Of a stretch of 64,000 nt of DNA, positions 8,101 through 16,730 are shown one piece after another (position 1 is the first letter of the stretch; the number at the start of each line of letters is the position of its first letter). Origin of the DNA: Ornithinimicrobium tianjinense (GTDB lineage: Bacteria; Actinomycetota; Actinomycetes; Actinomycetales; Dermatophilaceae); NCBI RefSeq assembly GCF_014636495.1, contig NZ_BMEM01000003.1:124001-188000 (forward strand). Direction: 5' to 3'. The notes under the pieces are model-generated. The model did not search any database. It had not been told where the DNA came from and saw nothing but the letters and a program-made list of their open reading frames with translations. The position numbers and the translations under genes are program-made.

Positions 8101-9435
8101 ATGACGACACCGGCACCCGGGGACTTCCGCCGCGACGTGCCGTACGTCGTGCCGTCCTGGTCCGACCCCGTCGTGCGGCTCGCCACCTCGGTGGTGGGCG
8201 GGCCGACCGGGAGGTATGCCGTGGTCGGCGCCCGCGGTCTCGTCGGTGTCGCCGTCACCCTGGTGCTGCTCGGCTCCGCCGTCCTCGCCCTCGGCGTGTG
8301 GCAGAAGGGCCACTGCCTGATGAAGGGCTGGAGCACGCCCGACCAGTTCTGGCGGGCGTGCTACTCCGACCTGCCGGTCGTGCACGTGAGCTCGCCGCTG
8401 GCGGAGCGGGCGCTGCCCTGGTCGGGAGCGGCGCCCTCCGACCAGCCGCCGTTGTCCGGGCTGGCCATGTGGCTCGTGGCGCAGGTCTCCCCCAGCGCCG
8501 GCCAGGGGCTGGGCCCCCAGCAGTGGGTGTTCGCGCTGTGGGCGCTGGCCGCGACGCTGCTCCTGGCGCTGGCCGTGGTCGCCGCGGTGGGACTCCAGCC
8601 GCACCGCCCCTGGCAGGCCGCCCACCTGGCGGTCAGCCCGGTCCTGGTGACGCTCGCCCTCGTGTCGACCGACCTGCTCGGGGTGGCCCTGACGCTGGCC
8701 GGGCTGTGGGCGTGGCGGCGGGATCGCGCGTGGACCGGCGGCGCGCTGCTCGGCCTGGCCACGCTGGTCCGACCCTTCCCGCTCGTCTTCGTCATCGCGA
8801 TCGTGCTGGTCGCCTGGCGGCTGCGGCAGCCCCTGCCCGCCGCGAGGGTCGTCGTCGGGGCGCTGCTCGCCGCCCTGGCCGTCGTCGTGCCGCTCGTCCT
8901 CGTCGAGCCGCAGGCGCTCACCGGGGCCCAGCGGTGGTGGAGCCAGGGCGCCGGCTACGGAGCGCTGCAGATGGTCCCCGCGCTCAACGGTCTGCACCTG
9001 CCAAGCGAGCTGACGGTCGGTCTGGCGGTGGGTGGCTGGGTGGCGGGAGCCGCCCTCGCCGGCTGGGTGGTGTCGCGGCCGTGGCGGCGGGTGCTGGCGG
9101 TCCACCAGGTCGCCGCGCTCGTCATGCTCCTCGTCGTGCTGACCGCTCCGTCATTGTCGGTGCAGTCCGGCCTGTGGGTGCTGCCCTTCCTGGCGCTGTC
9201 CTCCCGTCCCTGGGGGGAACACCTGGTGTGGGCCGGCGCCGAGACCCTGCACTTCGTCATGACCTGGTTGCACATCGCCTTTGCCAGCGACCCCGGGCGC
9301 GGGCTGCCCGCCTCGACCTACTCGCTCGTCGTGCTCCTGCGGGTCGCCGCGTGGGCCTGGGTGCTGTGGCGCGTCGCGCAGGAGCCGCCCGACGGCCCCG
9401 TCCGGGCGCGTCGCGGCCGGGTCTGGCGCGCCTAG
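8101..9435 (+). CDS. Glycosyltransferase family 87 / DUF2029 membrane protein
   Basis: A 444-residue polytopic membrane protein with roughly ten hydrophobic segments. DUF2029/GT87 proteins are GT-C type, polyprenyl-phosphate-mannose-dependent mannosyltransferases, and the loop LATLVRPFPLVFVIAIVLVA with its Arg-Pro fits the conserved cytoplasmic loop of that family. The first ~45 residues are soluble. The gene follows the PBP directly, as Rv0051 follows ponA1 in M. tuberculosis, which supports orthology. Its TAG stop is shared in a CTAG with the convergent acyltransferase stop, leaving no space for a conventional terminator. Substrate is unknown. Confidence 0.75.
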   Translation: MTTPAPGDFRRDVPYVVPSWSDPVVRLATSVVGGPTGRYAVVGARGLVGVAVTLVLLGSAVLALGVWQKGHCLMKGWSTPDQFWRACYSDLPVVHVSSPLAERALPWSGAAPSDQPPLSGLAMWLVAQVSPSAGQGLGPQQWVFALWALAATLLLALAVVAAVGLQPHRPWQAAHLAVSPVLVTLALVSTDLLGVALTLAGLWAWRRDRAWTGGALLGLATLVRPFPLVFVIAIVLVAWRLRQPLPAARVVVGALLAALAVVVPLVLVEPQALTGAQRWWSQGAGYGALQMVPALNGLHLPSELTVGLAVGGWVAGAALAGWVVSRPWRRVLAVHQVAALVMLLVVLTAPSLSVQSGLWVLPFLALSSRPWGEHLVWAGAETLHFVMTWLHIAFASDPGRGLPASTYSLVVLLRVAAWAWVLWRVAQEPPDGPVRARRGRVWRA

Positions 9436-11663
9436 GGTCCGGTGCGCAGCTGCGTGAGCGCCACGACGGGGAGCAGCTGCTGCTCGACCAGGCCGCGCAG
9501 GGAGCGGACATAGGTCGCCGACACGTGGTTGGAGTCGCGCCACACGACGACGCCCCCGACGACGGGGTCGCACTCCTCCGCGGGGCAGATGGCCTTCGTG
9601 AGGTCCACCACGGGCAGGTCCGGCCGCAGCTCGGCGAGCAGCGCGTGCCCGGTGCCGCTGCGGGTCAGCCCCTCGGAGCGGTCGAAGACGCACCGGGTCG
9701 CGCGGTCCTCGTTGGCCACCAGGCACTCGGGCACGTCGAACGGCGGCCGCGGCACGTCGCGCAGGAGCACCGGCTCGATGCCGGCGGCGCGCAGCTGGTC
9801 GACCCGCCGCGCCAGCGCCTCGGCCACCGCCTCGTCCGAGGCGCCGTAGCTCGCGGAGGACATCACCACGACGTCCGGGTCCAGCTCGACGAGCCGGTCG
9901 AGCACCTTCTCCTGGTATGCCGTGCACTGCTCGTAGCCCTGCGGCGCCTGGCCGCGCGAGAAGCTCAGCTCGTCGACCGGCGGGCAGGACGACTTGGCGA
10001 CGGTGACCACCCGCCAGCCGCGCTCGCGACCGATCTCGTCCAGCGCCGTCACCCACATCGCGGCGTGGCTGTCGCCGAACAGCGCGATCGTCACCGGGCC
10101 GTCGGGATCCCCGGCCTCGCAGACACCGACCTTGCTCTCGGTCAGCCCGGGGAAGCAGCCCTCGGGGGTGAGCACCGGGCGGTCGGCCGGCACCTGCTCG
10201 ACCGGGACGGCCAGCTCGCCGAGCGTGTCGGGCATCCGCTCCGGCGCGGCGGCCAGCTGCTCCTCCGTGCCCGACCCGCCGCCCGGCGCGGGGGCGTCGG
10301 CGAGGGTGCCGGCACCCACCGGCTGCCGCAGGTCGTCGACCAGCGCCGGGGTGCGCCACGCCACGGCCTCGCCGTCCACGCGCGGCGGCGCCACGGACAT
10401 GAGCGTCAGCCCGAGCAACGCACCCGCGAGGCTGCAGCTGGCGCCGAGCCGGAGGGCGCGATAGGTCGCCACCCCCGGGCCGACCCGCGCCTGGAGGACG
10501 CGACCGCGCACGCGGACGGGCTCCTCGACATACCGGAAGGAGAGCCAGGCCGGCAGCACCGAGACGAGCACCGCCACGAGCCCCCACTGGACCGGCAGGG
10601 ACACCGGGCCCCCGCTGCCGACGGCGAGGATCGAGGCGGCCGCGGCGACGAACGGCCAGTGCCAGAGGTAGAGGCTGTAGCTGATCCGTCCGACCCACTG
10701 CATCCAGCGGGCGCGGAGGATGAACTCTGGCCCCCACAGGCCGGCGCGCGCCCCGGAGATCAGCACGAGCGCGGTGCCGACCGTGGGCCACAGCGCCGCC
10801 GTCCCCGGGAAGGGAGTGTGCTGGTCGATCGCGAAGAGCGAGGCCATGATCATCACCAGGCCGAGCCAGCCGAGGACCGCCGACAGCAGCCGCGGGATCG
10901 TCGGCCACCCGCGCGCGCCCAGCGCGACGACGGCGCCGATCATCAGCTCGTGGACGCGGGTGGGGGTGACGAAGTAGGCCTGCGCGGCATACGTCTGCGT
11001 CCACCAGTGCGACACCGCCAGGGAGGCGGCGAGCAGGGCCAGGGTGAGCGTCCACGAGGTGACCCGGAAGACGCGCGCGCGGCCGCGCGCCAGCACGAGC
11101 AGCCCCAGCAGGAGCACGGGCCAGACGACGTAGAACTGCTCCTCGACCGCCAGCGACCAGTAGTGCTGGACCGGGCTCGGCGCGCGCGAGACGTCGAGGT
11201 AGTCGGTCGCGCCCGAGGACATCCGCCAGTTGACGACGTAGGAGGCGGCGGTCAGCAGGTCGATGCCGGTGTCCCACCACCGGGTGCGCGGCAGGAAGAG
11301 CAGCGTGAGCACCGCGGTGCCCACCAGTGCGGCCAGGGCGGCCGGCAGCAGCCGGCGCGCGCGACGGGCGTAGAAACGGCCGAGGTCGATGCGGCCGCGC
11401 TCGCGCGCCTCCTCCAGCAGCAGGGCCGTCATGAGGAAGCCGCTGACCACGAAGAAGACGTCGACCCCGACGAAGCCGCCCGGCACCACGGTCACGCCCG
11501 CGTGCCAGAGCAGCACGCCGAGCACCGCGATCGCGCGCATCCCCTCGATGTCCGCGCGGAAGTCGCGGGGCACGGGCGGGACCTTGAGCGAGTGCCGGAC
11601 CGCGCGCAGGGCCCGCAGCCGGGCGCGCGAGACCGGGGCCTCGGCGCCCTCGTCGACCGTCAC
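9432..11663 (-). CDS. OafA-type membrane acyltransferase with C-terminal SGNH domain
   Basis: A 743-residue protein in the acyltransferase-3 family fused to a periplasmic SGNH hydrolase-like domain; such proteins O-acetylate cell-surface glycans or peptidoglycan. Residues ~35-410 hold about ten membrane helices with typical sequences (DIEGMRAIAVLGVLLWHAGV, GFVGVDVFFVVSGFL, YWSLAVEEQFYVVWPVLLLG). The SGNH part has IALFGDSHAAMW (nucleophile Ser near residue 530) and DSNHVSATYV near the end (catalytic Asp/His). The open frame begins at 11771, but GTG 11661-11663 overlaps the stop of the upstream gene as GTGA, the usual sign of translational coupling. A paralogous protein lies at 49743. Confidence 0.88.
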   Translation of the reverse strand: MTVDEGAEAPVSRARLRALRAVRHSLKVPPVPRDFRADIEGMRAIAVLGVLLWHAGVTVVPGGFVGVDVFFVVSGFLMTALLLEEARERGRIDLGRFYARRARRLLPAALAALVGTAVLTLLFLPRTRWWDTGIDLLTAASYVVNWRMSSGATDYLDVSRAPSPVQHYWSLAVEEQFYVVWPVLLLGLLVLARGRARVFRVTSWTLTLALLAASLAVSHWWTQTYAAQAYFVTPTRVHELMIGAVVALGARGWPTIPRLLSAVLGWLGLVMIMASLFAIDQHTPFPGTAALWPTVGTALVLISGARAGLWGPEFILRARWMQWVGRISYSLYLWHWPFVAAAASILAVGSGGPVSLPVQWGLVAVLVSVLPAWLSFRYVEEPVRVRGRVLQARVGPGVATYRALRLGASCSLAGALLGLTLMSVAPPRVDGEAVAWRTPALVDDLRQPVGAGTLADAPAPGGGSGTEEQLAAAPERMPDTLGELAVPVEQVPADRPVLTPEGCFPGLTESKVGVCEAGDPDGPVTIALFGDSHAAMWVTALDEIGRERGWRVVTVAKSSCPPVDELSFSRGQAPQGYEQCTAYQEKVLDRLVELDPDVVVMSSASYGASDEAVAEALARRVDQLRAAGIEPVLLRDVPRPPFDVPECLVANEDRATRCVFDRSEGLTRSGTGHALLAELRPDLPVVDLTKAICPAEECDPVVGGVVVWRDSNHVSATYVRSLRGLVEQQLLPVVALTQLRTGP

Positions 11664-12271
11664 CTCAGCCCTCCTGCGGGGCGGAGCTGGGTATGGCGGA
11701 CCTCCCACCTTTCGTGGGTGAGCTCGAGCAGCGCGGCGAGGCCGAGGAGGCCGGCGGCCAGGGCCCACCACCGCAGGGGCTGGCCCGAGACGGGCGCGCT
11801 CGGCACGGTGGCGGGCGTTTGGAGCGAGAGGTCCTGCGGGTGCTCACGGATGACGAGGGCGGAGGCCGTGTCGGCGGCGAGCGCCGCGAGACGCGGGTCG
11901 TGGGCGAAGGCCGTGACAGCGAGCTCGCTGCCGTCGACGTTGTCGACGTCGACGCGGATCTCGCCCCGCCGCCGGGGGTCGAGCTCGAGGGCCTCCTCGA
12001 CGTGGTGGGGCAGGTAGCGGCCGCTCAGCGCCACCGCGCCGCTGCTCGCGGCCCGGGGCGAGGAGGCGGTGAGGGTGGCGGTGGCGGCGTAGGTGTCCGG
12101 GCGCAGCAGGGACACGCTGACCACGACGACCAGCCCCAGCAGGACGAGCATCATCCAGGGCAGACCGGTGACCCGGTGGACCCAGGGCCGCTGCGCCGCG
12201 GTCGAGTGGCGGGAGCCGCTGCGCCGGGAACCTGGGCGGGGCGCCGCGTCCAGGGCGCGGTGCCTACCCAT
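11660..12271 (-). CDS. Small two-TM membrane protein, Wzz-like topology
   Basis: A 203-residue protein of unknown function. A basic N-terminal segment (~1-35) is followed by a membrane helix (~37-57, LPWMMLVLLGLVVVVSVSLL), an outer domain of ~110 residues and a second helix near 170-187 ahead of a short basic tail. Two helices enclosing one outer domain is the layout of polysaccharide chain-length (Wzz) proteins, and the segment after helix 1 (PDTYAATATLTASSP) has the feel of that family, but I see no decisive motif. ATG 12269-12271 overlaps the upstream gene's TAG stop (ATGGGTAG), and its own stop overlaps the acyltransferase GTG, so the three minus-strand genes form one coupled unit. A role beside the acyltransferase in surface-glycan assembly is a guess. 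Confidence 0.65.
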   Translation of the reverse strand: MGRHRALDAAPRPGSRRSGSRHSTAAQRPWVHRVTGLPWMMLVLLGLVVVVSVSLLRPDTYAATATLTASSPRAASSGAVALSGRYLPHHVEEALELDPRRRGEIRVDVDNVDGSELAVTAFAHDPRLAALAADTASALVIREHPQDLSLQTPATVPSAPVSGQPLRWWALAAGLLGLAALLELTHERWEVRHTQLRPAGGLR

Positions 12272-13739
12272 CCCCCGACTCCGGCTGCTCGCTCCACCAC
12301 CGCAGCAGCTCCTCCCGCGCGGCCTCCGGGCCGACGGGGCCGGCGTCGAGCCGGAAGGCGAGCAGGTGCTTGTAGCCGCGGCCGAGGACGGGGCCCGGGG
12401 CGATGCCGAGGATCTCGGCGATCTGGTTGCCGTCCAGCTCCGGGCGGACCGCTCCCAGCTCCTCCGCGGCCCGGATGCGCTCGATCCGCCGCTCCAGGTC
12501 GTCGTAGCTGGCCGCCAGCCGGGCCGCCTTGCGACGGTTGCGGGTGGTGGAGTCCGAGCGGGTGAGCTTGTGCAGCCGCCCGAGGAGGGGGCCGGCGTCG
12601 GTGACGTAGCGGCGCACGGCGGAGTCGGTCCACTCCCCCGAGCCGTAGCCGTGGAAGCGCAGGTGCAGCTCGACCAGCCGGCTGACCGCCTTGACCGTGT
12701 CCTTGTCGAAGCGCAGCGCACGCAGGCGGGTGCGGGCCATCCGGGCGCCCACCAGCTCGTGGTGGTGGAAGCTGACGCCCCCGCCCGGCTCGAAGCGGCG
12801 GGTCGCCGGCTTGCCGATGTCGTGCAGGAGCGCCGCCAGGCGCAGCACCAGGTCCGGGCCGGGCACCTCGTCGGCGCCGGTCGCCTCCGGCGGGTCCTCG
12901 AGGGCGATCGCCTGGTCGAGCACGGTGAGGCTGTGCTCGTAGACGTCCTTGTGCCGGTGGTGCTCGTCGACCTCCAGCTGCAGCGCCGGCAGCTCGGGCA
13001 GCACCTCCTCGGCGAGGCCGGTCTGGACCATCAGCTCCAGGCCCGAGCGCGGGTCGTCGGCGAGGAGCAGCTTGACCAGCTCGTCCCGCACCCGCTCGGC
13101 GGAGACGATCGACAGGCGCGACGCCATACCGGACATGGCGGTGAGGACCTCGGGCGCGGGCACCAGGCGCAGCTGGGCGGCGAACCGGGCCGCCCGCATC
13201 ATCCGCAGCGGGTCGTCGCTGAAGGAGACCTCCGGGGTGTGGGGCGTGCGCAGCGCGCGCTCCTGCAGGTCCTCCAGCCCCCCGTGCGGGTCGACGAAGG
13301 TCAGGTCGGGCAGCCGCAGCGCCATCGCGTTGACGGTGAAGTCGCGGCGGACCAGGTCCTCCTCGAGGTTGTCGCCGAAGGCGACGACCGGCTTGCGCGA
13401 CTCGGGGTCGTAGGCGTCGGCGCGGTAGGTGGTGACCTCCACGACGACGTCGCCGCGACGCGCGCCGATGGTGCCGAAGGCCCGGCCCACGTCCCAGGTC
13501 GTGTCCGCCCAGGCCTCGAGGACGTGCTCGATCTGCTCCGGCGAGGCCGAGGAGGTGAAGTCGAGGTCCGGGGAGGTGCGGCCGAGGAAGGCGTCGCGCA
13601 CCGGCCCGCCGACGAGCGCGAGCTCGTGCCCGGCGGCGGCGAAGCGCTCGCCGAGGTCGGTCAGCAGGGGCAGGCTCGGGGACAGGTGTCGCAGGGCCTG
13701 GAGCAGCAGGGCGCCTTCGGGCGTGGTGGAGGTGGACAT
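12264..13739 (-). CDS. pcnA: CCA-adding enzyme / poly(A) polymerase family nucleotidyltransferase
   Basis: A 491-residue class II nucleotidyltransferase, likely repairing or adding the tRNA 3'-CCA end. LALVGGPVRDAFLG followed by SPDLDFTSS (the metal-binding D-x-D) marks the polymerase head; RRDFTVNAMAL and DDPLRMMRAARFAAQL are family motifs. Near residue 305 LLHDIGKPATRRFEPGG is an HD domain, with a following HHHELVGARMA. Neither tRNA in this window encodes its CCA end, so this activity is needed. ATG 13737-13739 is chosen over the open frame to 13853, giving the usual length. Its order next to a NUDIX gene, a DUF6049 gene and murJ matches Rv3907c-Rv3910 of M. tuberculosis. Confidence 0.92.
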   Translation of the reverse strand: MSTSTTPEGALLLQALRHLSPSLPLLTDLGERFAAAGHELALVGGPVRDAFLGRTSPDLDFTSSASPEQIEHVLEAWADTTWDVGRAFGTIGARRGDVVVEVTTYRADAYDPESRKPVVAFGDNLEEDLVRRDFTVNAMALRLPDLTFVDPHGGLEDLQERALRTPHTPEVSFSDDPLRMMRAARFAAQLRLVPAPEVLTAMSGMASRLSIVSAERVRDELVKLLLADDPRSGLELMVQTGLAEEVLPELPALQLEVDEHHRHKDVYEHSLTVLDQAIALEDPPEATGADEVPGPDLVLRLAALLHDIGKPATRRFEPGGGVSFHHHELVGARMARTRLRALRFDKDTVKAVSRLVELHLRFHGYGSGEWTDSAVRRYVTDAGPLLGRLHKLTRSDSTTRNRRKAARLAASYDDLERRIERIRAAEELGAVRPELDGNQIAEILGIAPGPVLGRGYKHLLAFRLDAGPVGPEAAREELLRWWSEQPESGDG

Positions 13740-13813
13740 TGTTCTCAAGGGTAGGGGACGGGCGGCGTCAGGCCGCCCCGGCCGAGCTCCTGTGCAGGTC
13801 ACGGAAGTCTGGT

Positions 13814-13819
13814 TACAGT
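13814..13819 (+). promoter_or_regulatory. Candidate -10 box of a leaderless promoter
   Basis: TACAGT fits TANNNT and is 6 bases upstream of the ATG at 13826, with no Shine-Dalgarno in between. It would fire the long plus-strand run NUDIX-DUF6049-murJ. Confidence 0.45.
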
Positions 13820-13825
13820 GGGGCG

Positions 13826-14308
13826 ATGACCACGACCTCCCGGCACCAGGCATCCGTGCGACGCCTGCCGTCGGTGAGCGAGACCTCCGCGGGGGGTGTG
13901 GTCATCGACGTCCACGAGGGTCGGGCGCGGATCGCGATCATCGCCCGCCGCAACCGTTCGGGCAAGGTCGAGTGGTGCCTGCCCAAGGGCCATGTCGAGC
14001 CCGGGGAGTCCCTCGTCCAGACCGCCGAGCGCGAGGTGGCCGAGGAGACGGGCATCGTGGGGCGGGTGCTCATCACCCTCGGCACGATCGAGTACTGGTT
14101 CACCACGCCCTCGCACCGCATCCACAAGATGGTGCACCACTATCTGCTGGAGGCGACGGGTGGTCATCTCACGATCGAGAACGACCCCGACCAGGAAGCC
14201 ATCGACGCCATCTGGGTGCCCCTGGACGAGGTGCACCGCAAGCTGACCTTCCCCAACGAGCGACGCATCGCCCGCGAGGCGTGGACGCGGCTCACCCGGA
14301 CCGCCTGA
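13826..14308 (+). CDS. NUDIX hydrolase (MutT4-like)
   Basis: A 160-residue NUDIX pyrophosphohydrolase. Residues ~55-77 contain the complete Nudix box GHVEPGESLVQTAEREVAEETG, here shown as its two halves GHVEPGESLVQ and TAEREVAEETGI, with the metal-binding R-E-x-x-E-E intact. SETSAGGVVIDVHEGRARIA begins the fold. It should hydrolyse a nucleoside diphosphate linked to another moiety; the exact substrate is not visible. It stands where mutT4 (Rv3908) stands in M. tuberculosis, divergent from pcnA. The frame is open upstream to 13739, but ATG 13826 has the -10 box just before it and starts at the usual distance from the domain. Confidence 0.88.
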   Translation: MTTTSRHQASVRRLPSVSETSAGGVVIDVHEGRARIAIIARRNRSGKVEWCLPKGHVEPGESLVQTAEREVAEETGIVGRVLITLGTIEYWFTTPSHRIHKMVHHYLLEATGGHLTIENDPDQEAIDAIWVPLDEVHRKLTFPNERRIAREAWTRLTRTA

Positions 14309-14315
14309 CGCGACC

Positions 14316-16730
14316 GTGCTCCCTCCTGCCCGCCGCACCGCGTGGGCGGCCCGTACCAGGGCCGCGGCCTGCGCCGTCGGCCTGACGGCGGCGCTCGCCG
14401 CGCCGGGGCTGCCCGCGACGGGCGCGTCGGTGCCGTCCGGGTATGCCGCGCACGACCCCGTCCCCGGGCTGCGGGTCGTCCTCGACGACGTGGAGCCGAC
14501 CGTGCCCACGGTCGGCGAGCCGGTCACGCTGCGCGGACGGGTCGTCAACGACTCCGAACGGCAGCAGCGGATCGGCCACGTCTCCGCGGAGGCGACCTGG
14601 GGCCCGGTGACCACCCGTGCGGGCCTCGACGACTGGCTCGACGGGGACCCTGGGCTGGCGACCGACTGGCTGCTGGGCAGCGACACCGTCGGGCCGGTGG
14701 TGGCGGCCGGCTCGGAGGTGCCGTTCACGATCCGGCTGGACGAGGACGCGTTGGACGCCTTCCCCGTCGACCGTGGGGTGCTCGGCCTGGAGCTGCACGC
14801 GCACGACGAGGCCGACGGGGAGCCCGGGCTGGTCTTCGGGACCGCGCCGGCGACGCTGCGGTCGGTGCTCGTCGTCGGCGGGGGCACGACCGTCGGCCAG
14901 CCGCTGCGCACGGCGTGGGTGGTGCCGCTCACCCTGCCGCCGGACGGTGACCTGGTGACGCCGGACGACACCCGGTGGGAGACCGCCTGGGCCGCGGCGG
15001 CCGGTGAGGGGTCGGTGGTCCGCACCTGGCTGGAGGGGCTGACCGTGCCCGGGGTCACCTGGGCCGTGGACCCCGCCCTCGTCGCGCCCGCCAGGGTGGA
15101 GCCGCTCGCGGTCGCCCCGGAGGAGCCGGGCGAGGAGCCCAGCGACGAGACGACGAGCGACGAGCAGACGAGCGCGGAGCCGAGCGAGGACACCGCCACC
15201 GCCACCACCGCGCCCGAGGTGACGCCGCCCTCGACCGACGGGGCGACGACGACCGAGGAGCCCGGGGGCGGTGTCCCGACCGACGGGCAACCCTCCGAGG
15301 GGGTGCCCACCACCGTCGACGAGCGCGTGGACGCCCTCGTCGACCCCGTCCGCCGACGGCTCGCGGACGTCGACCCGGCGTCGCTGTGGTGGCTGCCGGT
15401 GGCTGACCCCGACCTCGAGGCCGTGCTGGCAGGCGCCGAGGACGCCGAGCTGCGTGCCGCGCTGGCCCAGCGCCTGTCCGACCCGGAGGCCGCCCGGGCC
15501 CTGCTCGACCGCGGCCGCAGGGATGTCGCGTGGCCCGTCGGCTCCCCGGTCGCGTCGACCGTGGACCGGCTGGCCGGCGCCTGGCGGGCGACCGGTGCCG
15601 ACCTCGGGGCCGTCGTCCTGCCGCGGGAGGCGGTCGGGATCGACTCGGGCGCCCCGGTGTCCACGGCGGCCCTGACGACCCTGGTCCCCGAGGGCCTGGG
15701 CGTGCTGGCCACCGACTCGCGCGCCTCCGCCCTGCTCGCGGCCGCGGCTGACGAGGGTGCCGCCCACGGTGCCGGCGCCTCCGCCCAGCACCTCCTCGCG
15801 GACAGCCTCGTCACCTGGCAGCAGGACGAGCGGCAGGACCGCTCGCTGGTCGTCGCCGCACCCCGGGGCACCCGCCCGGACCCGGCCGTGCTGGCCGAGC
15901 TCAGCGACGGGATCGACCGGGCGGGCTGGATCGCGCCCGTCCCCGCGTCCGTCCTGCTCGACGAGGCCACCCGGAGCCCGGTGGACCCGGCCGAGCTGAC
16001 CGGGGGCGAGCCCGAGCCAGGAACCCTGGGCGAGCTCACGGCATACCTCGACGCGGGCGCGAGCCCGCTGGACGAGCAGGCGCTGCGGTCGGTCGCCTCG
16101 GTCCGGCGTCACCTGCTCGGGCTGCGGCAGGTGCTCGACGAGACGGGGTCGCGCACCGTCGGCGGCTGGGAGCAGGCGCTGGCAGCGTCGCGCAGCACGC
16201 GCTGGCGCGACGTGGCCCCGGAGGTCTGGTCGGAGTCGTGGCGCCCGGTGCGCACGGCGAGCACGCGGTCCCGGCAGGGGCTGCACGTCAACCCGGGCAC
16301 CATCAACTTCCTCTCCGAGCAGGGCCTGATGCGGGTCACGATCGTCAACAGTCTGCCGGTCGCCGTGGAGAACGTCCGCGTCCAGCTCGTCAGCGGCTCC
16401 GGCGTCCTGCAGGTCATCGACCAGCCGGAGCCGATCACCGTCGGCCCGGACAGCCGGGCGACCGTGACCTTCGGCGTCCGGGCCGTCACCCGCGGCGACA
16501 CCACGGTCAGGGCGCTGCTGTCCGCCCCCAACGGCACCCCGTTCGGTGACGACGCGGCGGTCGAGGTGCACGTCCAGCCGCCGGGCGTCTGGATCTACTG
16601 GGTCCTGGGCAGCCTCGGCGGGCTGGTGCTGGCGGTCGGGCTCGTCCGCGCGCTCCGGGCCACGCCGCGGGCCGTGCTGGCGGGCGTCCGGCGCCCCCAG
16701 GGTCCCGGGGACGGGAGCACACCGGTATGA
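14316..16730 (+). CDS. DUF6049 exported, membrane-anchored protein
   Basis: An 804-residue protein equivalent in position to Rv3909. It has a signal peptide (~1-38), a large outer region and a C-terminal membrane helix (~759-780, VWIYWVLGSLGGLVLAVGLV) with a short basic cytoplasmic tail. The segment ~268-318 is a Glu/Thr/Ser/Pro-rich low-complexity insert that separates an N-terminal Ig-like part (VGEPVTLRGRVVNDS) from a middle domain. NSLPVAVENVRVQLVSGSG near residue 690 looks like a second beta-sandwich. GTG 14316 is the start, 7 bases after the NUDIX stop. The gene's last bases overlap the murJ ATG (TATGA), so the two are translationally coupled, which suggests a part in lipid II export or wall assembly. 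Its biochemical role is unknown. Confidence 0.82.
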   Translation: MLPPARRTAWAARTRAAACAVGLTAALAAPGLPATGASVPSGYAAHDPVPGLRVVLDDVEPTVPTVGEPVTLRGRVVNDSERQQRIGHVSAEATWGPVTTRAGLDDWLDGDPGLATDWLLGSDTVGPVVAAGSEVPFTIRLDEDALDAFPVDRGVLGLELHAHDEADGEPGLVFGTAPATLRSVLVVGGGTTVGQPLRTAWVVPLTLPPDGDLVTPDDTRWETAWAAAAGEGSVVRTWLEGLTVPGVTWAVDPALVAPARVEPLAVAPEEPGEEPSDETTSDEQTSAEPSEDTATATTAPEVTPPSTDGATTTEEPGGGVPTDGQPSEGVPTTVDERVDALVDPVRRRLADVDPASLWWLPVADPDLEAVLAGAEDAELRAALAQRLSDPEAARALLDRGRRDVAWPVGSPVASTVDRLAGAWRATGADLGAVVLPREAVGIDSGAPVSTAALTTLVPEGLGVLATDSRASALLAAAADEGAAHGAGASAQHLLADSLVTWQQDERQDRSLVVAAPRGTRPDPAVLAELSDGIDRAGWIAPVPASVLLDEATRSPVDPAELTGGEPEPGTLGELTAYLDAGASPLDEQALRSVASVRRHLLGLRQVLDETGSRTVGGWEQALAASRSTRWRDVAPEVWSESWRPVRTASTRSRQGLHVNPGTINFLSEQGLMRVTIVNSLPVAVENVRVQLVSGSGVLQVIDQPEPITVGPDSRATVTFGVRAVTRGDTTVRALLSAPNGTPFGDDAAVEVHVQPPGVWIYWVLGSLGGLVLAVGLVRALRATPRAVLAGVRRPQGPGDGSTPV

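Noticed and set aside
5863..9105. A 1080-codon open frame on the minus strand opposite the PBP and GT87 genes
   Set aside because: It is antisense to two well-supported genes, has Gly/Arg/Ala-dominated shadow composition and no domain.
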